A stretch of 64,000 bases of DNA from Bacteroidales bacterium (GTDB lineage Bacteria > Bacteroidota > Bacteroidia > Bacteroidales > GCA-2748055), in assembly GCA_023138875.1 (NCBI GenBank), contig JAGLOO010000025.1, positions 1-64,000 on the forward strand, given 5' to 3'. Both the position numbers and the translations under genes were made by a program. Each line of letters starts with the position of its first letter. Positions within the stretch are counted from its first letter, which is position 1. Shown here in pieces: positions 39,549-48,584 of this stretch. The notes below the pieces were generated by a model. It saw nothing but the letters and a program-made list of their open reading frames with translations. It was not told the DNA's origin and did no database searches.

Positions 39549-40700
39549 ATGGCAAACAGGAAAATAAACATGGGTATGGTAGGCGGAGGCCCCGGATCAT
39601 TTATTGGCCGCGTTCATTACATGGCAGCCATCCTTGACGGACAGATCGACCTGGTCTGCGGTGCCTTCAGTTCCAATCCTGAGAAATCAAAAATCACCGG
39701 TGCAGAATATCATTTACCACCGGAACGGGTCTACGACACTTACCAGGAGATGATCACTGAAGAGGCAAAACTTCCGGAAGGTGTCCAGATGGATTTCATG
39801 TGCATAGTCACACCCAACCACCTCCATTTCAAACCTGCTAAACTGGCCATGGAAAATGGTTTTCATGTGGTCTGTGACAAACCCCTTACCCTGGATGCTG
39901 ATGAAGCTGAAGTGCTGGTCAGGATCAAGGAAGAGACCGGTTTGCTTTTCTTATTGACCCATACCTATACAGGTTATCCCATGGTCAAAGAAGCCAGGCA
40001 TCTGGCCCAGGGTGGCGACCTGGGCAAGATCAGGAAGGTTGTGGTGGATTACCCGCAGGGCTGGCTCAGCGAACCCCTGGAGCAAACCGGCCATGTACAG
40101 GCTTCCTGGCGTGGAGATCCCAAAAGATCCGGAAAAACCTGCTGTGTTGGTGATATTGGCACACATGCATTCCACCTTGCTGAATATGTCACAGGATTAA
40201 GGGTGAATGAGCTCATGTCGGACCTCAGCACCCTGGTCCCCAACCGGGTATTGGACGATGATGCCAACATGCTGCTGCACTTCGATGGCGGAGCCCGCGG
40301 TGTACTCTATGCCAGCCAGATATCAGCCGGTGAAGAAAATGCTGTCAAGCTTCGGGTATATGGTGAGAAAGGCGGAATGGAATGGAACCAGATGGAACCC
40401 AATACACTCATCATTCGCTGGCTTCATAAATCCATTGAGACCCGGAGAACAGGAACAGGATTCGTCAGCCCCATAGCTGCTTATAACACACGCGTTCCTG
40501 CCGGTCACCCCGAGGGATATATCGAAGCATTTGCCAATCTGTACAGGAATGCGGCCACCTGCATACAGCATATTCTGGAAGGAACCGAACCTCCCGAGGA
40601 AGCGAAGGATTTTCCTTCCATTTATGACGGATTACGCGGAATGATATTTATTGACAAAGCTGTGGAGAGTTCCGAGATCAAATCGTGGGTTGAGTTATAG
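39549..40700 (+). CDS. Gfo/Idh/MocA-family oxidoreductase
   Basis: A 383-residue NAD-dependent dehydrogenase. The Rossmann loop is MGMVGGGPGSFIG (residues 8-20), CIVTPNHLHF follows, and the catalytic motif is VVCDKPLTLD, with Asp in place of the usual Glu of EKP. The C-terminal domain contains CCVGDIGTHAFHLAEYVTGL. It precedes a HAD phosphatase remnant and sulfatase genes on the same strand, consistent with sugar catabolism. The substrate is not readable. Confidence 0.9.
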   Translation: MANRKINMGMVGGGPGSFIGRVHYMAAILDGQIDLVCGAFSSNPEKSKITGAEYHLPPERVYDTYQEMITEEAKLPEGVQMDFMCIVTPNHLHFKPAKLAMENGFHVVCDKPLTLDADEAEVLVRIKEETGLLFLLTHTYTGYPMVKEARHLAQGGDLGKIRKVVVDYPQGWLSEPLEQTGHVQASWRGDPKRSGKTCCVGDIGTHAFHLAEYVTGLRVNELMSDLSTLVPNRVLDDDANMLLHFDGGARGVLYASQISAGEENAVKLRVYGEKGGMEWNQMEPNTLIIRWLHKSIETRRTGTGFVSPIAAYNTRVPAGHPEGYIEAFANLYRNAATCIQHILEGTEPPEEAKDFPSIYDGLRGMIFIDKAVESSEIKSWVEL

Positions 40701-40720
40701 CATCAAGCTTCGAGTATTTT

Positions 40721-40984
40721 ATGGCATATGCGATGATTTTTGATATGGATGGTGTGATCATTGACAGCAATCCCTATCACAAGATTGAGAAGCTGGCAAT
40801 TCATAAGGATGACTGCATCGTATTTGAAGATTCATTGTCGGGTATTAAATCCGCGATTAGCGCTGGACTCAGGGTGGTTGGCGTGACAACAAGCCATGAC
40901 AAGGAGGAATTGCTTGAGGCAGGAGTAACCGGGGTGATTGATAATTCTGCAGATCTCACTGTACAGGAAATAATTCATCTATAA
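40721..40984 (+). pseudogene. HAD-superfamily phosphatase remnant, middle deleted in frame
   Basis: An 87-residue frame begins with the catalytic motif IFDMDGVIIDSNPYH of beta-phosphoglucomutase-like HAD enzymes. After a few residues it jumps to the C-terminal motif CIVFEDSLSGIKSAISAG and GVTTSHDKEEL. A normal protein has about 210-220 residues; the cap domain and motif II (about 125 residues) are missing, with the frame kept. A functional phosphatase is very unlikely. It sits 20 bases after the oxidoreductase gene and 9 before the sulfatase. Confidence 0.7.
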
Positions 40985-40993
40985 ACAGCTCCT

Positions 40994-42620
40994 ATGAGAA
41001 TTAAAACCGGTTTACGATCCATCGTGGTTTTATCCATGACGATATGCTTGTTGTTTTCATGTACATCCAAAGAGAAGGAATCAGAACATAAGCTACCAAA
41101 CATCCTGTTTATACCGGTGGATGACCTTCGGCCGGATCTCGGTTGCTATGGAAATGAAACAATTATAACACCGCACATAGACCGCCTGGCAAGACAGGGG
41201 GTTACTTTTACCAGGGCGTACTGTCAGCAGGCTGTTTGTAATCCATCGCGGGCCAGTTTACTTTACCGGCTTGCGGCCTGACTCCATACAGGTGTGGGAC
41301 CTGCATACCGATTTCAGGGATCAGCTACCCGATGTGGTTACATTGCCACAGTTTTTCAAGGAAAATGGATACACGTCCATTGGCCTGGGTAAAACATTCC
41401 ACAACAACATACCAGATACCATTTCGTGGACAGAGAAACCTCATATTGAGGGGTACCCTTTTGATCCGGATGCAGTTTATTTAATTGAAGAGAATCTGCA
41501 GATCCAGGAATCAAAAAAACAAAAAATGATCGCAGCCGGCAAGTCAAGGATCGATCAGCTGGGGCACTGGTATATCAAAGCCAATGCGGTTGAATGCGCC
41601 AATGCAGACGACGATGCCTATTTTGATGGAGCCCAGACCTCGCTTGCCATTAAGATCCTCAATAAACTGGCTGATAAGAATGAACCCTTTTTCCTATCTG
41701 TGGGCTACTACAGGCCGCACCTCCCTTTCAATGCACCCAGAAAATACTGGGACCTCTATGACAGGGACTCCATACCCCTGGCCAAAAATCAGTACCCACC
41801 CCAGGGAAGTCCCGGATATGCTGTTCATGGTGACCAGGAATTGAGGTCATATGACGATTGCCATGATCTTCCACTGGCGGGAGAGAAACCCTGGGAAGAA
41901 GATAGCCGTTTTTATCAAAAATACATTGATGCCGGTTTGAACGAATTTGATGCCATATATGCATCGATGCTTGAGGGAATGGACAGGTCTCTGGGCGATA
42001 TTATGACGAACCTTAAACGGCATGGGATCGAGAACAACACCATCATTATTTTCATGTCAGATAACGGACAACCCTCAAAGGCAAGCCGGAACGTACCGCT
42101 CAGGGGGCATAAACTCACCCCTTATGAGGGAGGCATTCGTGTTCCGATGATTGTTAAGTGGCCCGGTATTACGGTACCCGGTTCCGACTGCCAGGATTAT
42201 ATCATCATTGAGGATATATTTCCTGCAATTTTAGAGTTGGCCGGTGTTAAAGAATCTGTACAAATCGATAAGAAAACAGATGGAGTCAGCTTTGTCCCCT
42301 TATTGGAACAATCAGGGAATTATCCCAAAGACAGAGCCATTTTCTGGCATTACCCGCACACCTATGACCAACCTCCTTACAGCACAGTCAGGAAAGGTGA
42401 CTGGAAATTGATTTACCATCACATTGAACGAAAACCGGAGTTGTTCAACCTGAAAGATGATATCAGTGAGAACAATGATCTTGCTTCAGAAAATCCTGAA
42501 AAACTGCGAGAGCTTGCAGTCATTCTAACTGATTTCCTGAAAGAATCAGGTGCTCTGATGCCGATGGATAAAACTACCGGAAAACCGGTTGAATATCCCG
42601 ATAAATATAAAACACAATGA
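40994..42620 (+). pseudogene. Iduronate-2-sulfatase-like S1 sulfatase with a +1 T frameshift
   Basis: A lipoprotein signal (LLFSC, Cys23), metal Asp in [10 protein letters not shown], and the formylglycine motif CNPSR (Cys82) are followed by a premature stop. Removing one T at 41262-41264 restores SRASLLTGLRPDS and joins the 449-residue second frame, which holds SVGYYRPHLPFNAP, FMSDNG and GGIRVPMIVKWPG. The full protein would be about 540 residues. The lesion is inside the sulfatase signature itself. It may be a real knockout or a base-call error; everything else looks intact. The stop overlaps the next sulfatase start (ATGA). Confidence 0.75.
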
Positions 42621-43639
42621 AAATCTTATTAGCCCCGCTGCTTATAGTACTATTGACAAAAGGGGCTGTATCGCAAGACATCTCACAGGAGAATAACCAA
42701 AGCCAGCCCAATATCCTGATTATCCTTGCAGATGATATGGGATGGGGTGATCTTGGATGCACTGGAAGCGAGGGGATGAGAACGCCGAATATCGATCAGC
42801 TGGCAGAAAAGGGTGTTTTATTTACATCCGCTTATGTTACAGGGAGTGTTTGTGGCCCGTCACGGGCCGGACTGTTAACCGGACGAATCCCCCAACGCTT
42901 CGGTTTTGAAGACAACCTCAATGAATGGAATGAAGAAAAACCCAACCGGGAAAAATTTCATGGGCTCAATCCATATGAATTAACCATTGCCGACCATTTA
43001 AAACCGGCAGGATATCAAACCGCACTCATTGGCAAATGGCATCAGGGTATGGCCGCTATTCATCATCCCAACAACAGGGGCTTCGACCATTTCTGCGGTA
43101 TGCTGGGTGGAAGCCACAACTATTTTCCCCGAAAAGGCAAAAACGAGATCGAACGTAACGGGGAAAAAGTTCACTCTTTTTCAAGTCCATATCTGACTGA
43201 TTTTTTTACGGATGAAGCCCTCATGTGGATTGATGCCAGGATACATCCCTGGTTTATGTTCTTGTCCTACAATGCACCCCATACACCCATGCAGGCGACA
43301 GATGAAGACCTCGTAGCCTGCTCACATATCCAGGATGAAGGCCGCCGGACTTATGCCGCCATGGTTTATGCCCTCGACCGGGGTGTGGGTCGTATTATTC
43401 AGAAACTGAAAGACAAGGGAATGTACGAGAACACATTGATCATTTTTTTCAGCGATAACGGGGGTTCAACAAATAACTACAGCTGGAACGGGCCATTTTC
43501 AGGATCTAAGGGAAATTGCCGTGAAGGGGGCATTCGCGTGCCCATGATATGGCAATGGCCGGCACAGATCCCGATCCGGTTCCCCGGCCGGGCAGGATAT
43601 ACCCGTATTCTTATTTCGACGGTTATACCTCAAGATTAA
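42617..43639 (+). pseudogene. S1 sulfatase with truncated C-terminus
   Basis: A Sec signal (to about residue 19, KGAVSQ), metal site ILADDMGWGDLG, formylglycine motif CGPSR (Cys79) and FFSDNGG are all normal. After GGIRVPMIWQWPA (about residue 312) the sequence stops resembling a sulfatase and ends at 340. Intact relatives continue 100 or more residues with a C-terminal subdomain. The last codons overlap the tail of an opposite-strand remnant, so a deletion seems to have fused two convergent genes. Activity is doubtful. Confidence 0.65.
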
Positions 43640-43880
43640 TCGGGCTTCCACCGATCCAGTGCACGTCTTTTAATACATCCTCATTATCCTGAGCCCATTT
43701 GGCGGCTTCAACCAGAACGGGCCAGAATTCTTCCTTCATCCGGTCGTGACTGATATACAATTCCTGCAAGCTGGAACCTGCCCCAAAAAATGACCGGACC
43801 ATATCTGTAAAGTCCTCTATACTATCATTCACACATTTTATGGAATGTCCGAGATTGGCATAAGTTAAGCCTGCTAACAT
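43565..43880 (-). pseudogene. Remnant of a Bacteroidota 'enterotoxin'/alpha-galactosidase-like protein
   Basis: From an ATG at 43880 the minus strand reads 85 residues (to 43623) resembling an internal piece of large secreted glycosidase-like proteins: GLTYANLGHSIKCVNDSIED, then RSFFGAGSSLQELYIS and AAKWAQDNEDVLKDVHWIGG. The hundreds of residues before it are missing. Faint similarity may continue in another frame to about 43565, where the sulfatase begins to look normal. It is a both-ends-truncated fragment. The family name is from memory. Confidence 0.5.
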
Positions 43881-44030
43881 GATAGAAAAAGCTTTAAGAA
43901 ATTTACACGCATCATCTTTCTCTGTAAACTTAATCTTTTTGCCGCTGCTGGAAAAAGGGAATACCGGATTGTATTTAATTGTATTAAAAGATAACTACAT
44001 TTATTCAGTTATACGTAATTTCAGATTAAA

Positions 44031-45270
44031 ATGAGAAAGACAGGTTTAATCATTGTGGTGTTCTGTTTCATTTTTGTTTCAGTTCCTGCCCAGTTAAACG
44101 ATTCTTCATACCATGAGAAAATGGAATGGTTTAAAGACGCCAAACTGGGAATATTCATTCACTGGGGTATTTATTCAGTCTATGGCATTGATGAATCCTG
44201 GTCCTTCTTTAACAACTACATTTCCCATGATGACTATTTGAAGCAGCTGGATAGATTTTACAGCAGATCGTTACGATCCGGATTACTGGGTGGAATTGAT
44301 TGAAACCTGCGGTGCAAAATATGCTGTAATCACCTCAAAGCATCATGACGGTTTTGCACTCTGGAATACGGGGTATGGAAACTTAAACGCAGTGGAACAC
44401 TCTTCCGCCGGAAGGGATTTACTAACTCCATTTGTAGATGGGTTACGCAATCGCGGACTTAAAGTCGGATTATATTTTTCATTGCCTGATTGGTCTTATG
44501 GAGATTATACCCATCATACAAAGACTATCACTCGCTACAAACCTGACCGGGAACCCGACCGGTGGGAAAAATATCTCGATTATTACCAGGGGCAGCTTAT
44601 GGAACTTTCGGAAAAATATGATCCTGATTTGTGGTGGTTTGACGGGGACTGGGAACACAGTGGCGAGGAATGGCAGGTTGATAAGGTCCGCTCAATGCTG
44701 ATAAAGAAAAACCCGGGTGTTATCCTGAATTCACGTTTGCGGGGAAAGGGTGATTATGAAACTCCGGAGCAGGGACCTCCGGTAGTGCGCCCTGCTGCAA
44801 AATACTGGGAGCTGTGCCTGACAATGAATGATTCCTGGGGTTACCAGGCCAATGACAATCATTATAAAACTCCACAGCAGATCATTGACATTTTTACAGA
44901 CTGCATCAGTAAGGGTGGGAACCTGTTGCTGGATATAGGTCCGAAAGCCGACGGGACTATTCCTGAGGAACAAGTGGGTATCTTAAAGGAGCTTGGTACA
45001 TGGACTGGTAAACATAAAGATGCCATCTATGGAACGGAGCGTGGGATCCCATACGATCATTTTTACGGTCCGACGGCACTTTCTCAAGACAGTACCATAC
45101 TCTACCTGTTCGTGATAGGTGATTCCAACGGGCAGGTAACACTGAAAGGGATCTCTAATAAGATTAACAGGATCTGGGTTATTGGGAACGGCACCAAGTT
45201 GAATCATAAAGTCATGAGCAAGGTATTCTGGAATAAATATCCCGGCCTGACATATATTGAAAGTAATTAA
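44031..45270 (+). pseudogene. GH29 alpha-L-fucosidase with a +1 T frameshift
   Basis: A signal peptide (to VPAQ) and the GH29 start KLGIFIHWGIYSVYG are followed by a stop. Removing one T at 44256-44259 gives RFTADRYDPDYWVELIETCG and joins a 326-residue frame with SKHHDGFALWNTGYGN, the nucleophile region LWWFDGDW, and KGGNLLLDIGPKADGTIP. The C-terminus overlaps the AraC gene by 59 bases and may be slightly short. It would cleave terminal alpha-fucose. As with other genes here, the lesion may be a base-call error. Confidence 0.75.
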
Positions 45271-46159
45271 ATCTGTGTTTTCGATACCTGCTGGGAGTCA
45301 TACCAACCCACCTGGAAAAAGTGGAAGAGAAATGTTGGGAAGAATAAAACCCACAATCCAGGGCAATATTGGTCATACTCATACAAGTATTTTGCAGTTG
45401 CTCTTTTGCTTTTTCCAGGCGTAGATAAATTATATAATTTGCCGGAGTATATCCGGTATTTTCTTTTACAAGGTGTGTGAGAGTGGTAATTCCAAAATTA
45501 TTCATTTGGGCTAAATCGTGTAAAGTCCATTTCTTTGAAATGTTGGCCTTGATCAAATCATCGAATTTATTAAACCAGTTCTTATTCTCTTCTATTTGAT
45601 TTTCTTTGCTTTGAATAATTCGGACAGTGTCAATCAGGAATTCTTCAATAAGATTACTTGCTCGTTGGAAATAACCAAATTTCTTATTTTCAATTTCATG
45701 ATGTAAGCTTTCAAAAAGGATTTTAAGAGGTTGCGCTTTCTGAATTATATGTTTTGAGTTTTTAGAAAGTACAGCGCCGATTAATTTGTTTTCGGCAGAT
45801 GAAAAACGGGCCCAATCTCCTAAAAAAAATAATCCGTCTTTCGTGAATAGTTCAGGTTTTATTACAATCCAATAAATTTCACCTAAATCCACCACATCTC
45901 GTGGGCTACCATGTTGTTGCCATGGACAAGTCACAAATCCATTCCCCGGAAACAGCAGGTATTTTTTATCACCCACCACCCATTCATACCTTCCTTTGGT
46001 TACATAACATAATTCTATGCCCTCGTTATAGTGCAACCCAAGTGGTTTCTGGCGAATGTCTTTGTACTCTTCAAAACCAAAATCGTTAAGAAAACTGAAC
46101 TCTTTTAGTATTTCCGAATCGGATGCATCGCCATCTGTTTTCGAATAGAAAAAATGCAT
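45212..46159 (-). CDS. AraC-family transcription regulator
   Basis: A 315-residue regulator with a cupin-like N-terminal sensor (LHYNEGIELCYVTKGRYEWV, then KKYLLFPGNGFVTCPWQQHG) and a C-terminal AraC domain (WTLHDLAQMNNFGITTLTH, then TNIALDCGFYSSQHFSSTF and GMTPSRYRKH). It is divergent from the PhyH/sulfatase/GH38 genes, so it probably controls the mannan-type locus in response to a sugar. A 10-base inverted repeat lies just before its start. Confidence 0.88.
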   Translation of the reverse strand: MHFFYSKTDGDASDSEILKEFSFLNDFGFEEYKDIRQKPLGLHYNEGIELCYVTKGRYEWVVGDKKYLLFPGNGFVTCPWQQHGSPRDVVDLGEIYWIVIKPELFTKDGLFFLGDWARFSSAENKLIGAVLSKNSKHIIQKAQPLKILFESLHHEIENKKFGYFQRASNLIEEFLIDTVRIIQSKENQIEENKNWFNKFDDLIKANISKKWTLHDLAQMNNFGITTLTHLVKENTGYTPANYIIYLRLEKAKEQLQNTCMSMTNIALDCGFYSSQHFSSTFSRWVGMTPSRYRKHRFNYFQYMSGRDIYSRIPCS

Positions 46160-46162
46160 GAT

Positions 46163-46211
46163 TTTACAAAATCTTTCAGTATAAAATTATGGAAGTTTTT
46201 TATTTTGTAAA
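46163..46211. promoter_or_regulatory. Inverted repeat TTTACAAAAT / ATTTTGTAAA, possible AraC operator
   Basis: A perfect 10-base pair of arms at 46163-46172 and 46202-46211, separated by 29 bases, fills the gap between the divergent AraC gene and the PhyH gene. The position suits an operator. The sequence is AT-rich, so chance is possible. Confidence 0.4.
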
Positions 46212-46277
46212 TACTTTTCTTGATTATTTATTTAATAACGCATAGACCTTGTGGGAACTATCCAAAATCTTTTGAGT

Positions 46278-46940
46278 ATGGATCTTGAGATTAAACAATC
46301 TGGCATTGAATTTTTTAATGAAAAAGGATATCTTGTTGTTCACAATCTAATTGACAGCGAAACGATTGTTTCTTATCAGAAAATCTACGATGATTTTATT
46401 TCAGGGGCTATTGATGTTGGTGCTAATCGAAGAGACTTAAAGGGTAATGGAGGCTCAATCAGAAATGAAAGCATCTCTCAAATTATGGTTCCGTCAAGGT
46501 ATTACCCCAAACTTATGGCTTCAGTTTATTACCAGAAAATTAGTTCTATCTCAAAAATGTTGTTGGGCGAAGACCTTGAGATAGACTTTGATATGTTCAT
46601 CAATAAACCTCCTCAAAGCAATGCCCCTACACCGTGGCACCAGGATTGTGCCTATTGGATCGATATGCCAGATAAAAGGGCTGTTAGCGCGTGGATGCCC
46701 CTTGATGATGCAAGCCCTGATAATGGCTGCATGTGGTATGTCCCACGTTCTCACCTTGAACCAATACGGAAACATTCTTCTACAGCCAAAAACGGGGCAC
46801 TCATTTGCGAAGGAAACGAAAATGAAGCTGTAGCAATACCACTCAAACCCGGTTCGTGCGTCCTGCATCATGGAGCTACAGTTCATTATAGCAGGGGGAA
46901 TACCACCAACAATCAGAGAAGGGCTATGATCGTTAATTAA
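46278..46940 (+). CDS. PhyH-family Fe(II)/2-oxoglutarate dioxygenase, C-terminus cut by a stop
   Basis: The ATG at 46278 (MDLEIKQSG) is preferred over a GTG at 46251; it gives 220 residues. The phytanoyl-CoA dioxygenase fold is seen in FFNEKGYLVVHNLID, metal ligands in TPWHQDCAYW (H-x-D) and the distal His in LHHGATVHYS. It would hydroxylate a small substrate using oxygen. TAA at 46938-46940 ends the frame, but 29 more in-frame codons (to 47027) still look like the family tail. The duplicate copy at 52 kb has Leu-Lys there, so this stop is probably a lesion removing about 28 residues. Confidence 0.75.
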   Translation: MDLEIKQSGIEFFNEKGYLVVHNLIDSETIVSYQKIYDDFISGAIDVGANRRDLKGNGGSIRNESISQIMVPSRYYPKLMASVYYQKISSISKMLLGEDLEIDFDMFINKPPQSNAPTPWHQDCAYWIDMPDKRAVSAWMPLDDASPDNGCMWYVPRSHLEPIRKHSSTAKNGALICEGNENEAVAIPLKPGSCVLHHGATVHYSRGNTTNNQRRAMIVN

Positions 46941-47011
46941 AGGCCTCAAAAAATGATTAGCTATGAGAGAGAACACGGATTTGACCATACAGGTGAGAAT
47001 AAAGTACGGAA
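46824..47011 (+). repeat. 188-bp direct repeat, copy 1 (PhyH 3' end)
   Basis: Aligns without gaps to 52232-52419, 5408 bases away. By eye there are about 15 differences, roughly 92% identity. It covers the last third of the PhyH gene and its tail. Confidence 0.85.
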
Positions 47012-47070
47012 TAACAGATGGGAATAATTAAGGTGCTTTTTGATATATAATATACCTCATACCATCGATA

Positions 47071-48532
47071 ATGAATTCAACTCTAAACCGATTGAAGTTA
47101 ACCCTTCTGGCTATTATTTGTATGGCTTTTTTTTTCATGCCAGGATGAGAAACAACCTCCGAATATCATCTTCATTATGAGCGATGACCATGCCTCCGGT
47201 GCCATAAGCGCTTATGGTAATTCTTTGTTGGAGACACCCAACATTGATAAACTGGCTGATCAGGGCATGAGGTTCAATAACTGTTTTAATATTGTTTCTC
47301 TTTGCGGGCCTAGCAAGGCAGCTATCCTTTCAGGGAAGTATAGCATTCATAACGGGTACATGCGCAATGGCGACAGCTTTGAAAGGAACCAGACAACCTT
47401 CCCAAAGCTCTTGCAGCAAGCCGGTTATGAAACAGCTATTATTGGCAAATGGCACCTGGTAACCCAACCTGCCGGATTCGATTATTATAATGTTATACCC
47501 TTCCAGGGGAAGTTTTTTGATTGCCCAATGAAAGAAACTGGGCAGAAGTGGCAAGACCGGGACAAAGGTGGAATTATTCAACCGGGTTATCTAACAGAAG
47601 TGATTACAGATAAAGCCATTGACTGGTTGAAAAACCGGGATAAAAAAAGACCTTTTTACCTGCTTGTACATCATAAAGCACCTCACGAACCTTATCATTA
47701 CCCTGAACGATACGAAGAGCTTCTGGAAGATAAAACAATTGCCGAGCCTGATAATTTTAATGATTCTTTCGATGGGAGAAACCATGTTTTGGCAAATAAT
47801 GAATGCAGGTATTCAAAATTCAGTTATATCAGTATGCCTTTTTTAAAAGATATCTTGCCGCAAGATATGGAAAATGGAACCGCTGATTATAAAACAGTTT
47901 CATACCCAATTGTCATGAAAGGATACCACAGGTTAGTTGCCGCTTTAGACGAAAATATTGGCAGGTTGATGGATTTTGTTGATAATTCGGAATTGGAGAA
48001 GAATACCATTGTAGTATATACTTCCGACAATGGATGGTTTTTGGGCGATCACGGGTTGTTTAATAAAATGTGGATGTACGAAGAATCATTACATGTTCCG
48101 CTAATTATCCGTTATCCGGGGAAAATTAAACCTGCAACCATGTCCGACGATTTTGTTTCAGTACTCGATTTTGCTCCAACTTTTCTCGATTATGCAGGAA
48201 TAAAAAAACCAGTACAATTTCAGGGGCAGTCTATAAAACCGGTCCTCAGTGGTAACACACCCGATGATTGGAAATCAGCTCATTTTTATCATTATTTTGG
48301 ACAGTTTGAGGTGCCATCACATTACGGAATTCGGACAAACGACTATAAGCTAATCTATTTCTACGAAGCTGAACAAGAACCCAAATGGGAACTGTATGAT
48401 ATGAAAAATGATCCTAAAGAGATGGTTAACTTAATTCATAATCCTGAGTACACAGACATTTTCAAAAACTTAGAAATACTTTTACTGGCAAAAAGGAAAG
48501 AATTTGAAGAAAGTAGAATCTGTAATATCTGA
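47071..48532 (+). pseudogene. S1 sulfatase, lipoprotein, with T9 frameshift and CGPSK signature
   Basis: Translation from ATG 47071 hits a stop after a run of nine T (47127-47135). With eight T it reads MAFFFSCQDEKQPPNIIFI, a proper lipoprotein signal running into MSDDHASGAISAYG and an intact 451-residue body (47177-48532). The body has WHLVTQPAGFDYY, YTSDNGWFLGDHGLF and VPLIIRYPGKI. The formylglycine motif is CGPSK instead of CxPSR (AAG for Arg). Starting at 47177 would lose the signal and first metal strand. The gene heads the mannan-type operon. Confidence 0.75.
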
Positions 48533-48584
48533 AGATTGATATCGTTGGACATGAATATAAATGAGTAATAAAAAGCAAATTATC

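Noticed and set aside
42617-43639. Intact short sulfatase
   Set aside because: The sequence leaves the family just after GGIRVPMIWQWPA, and the last codons overlap an opposite-strand gene fragment.
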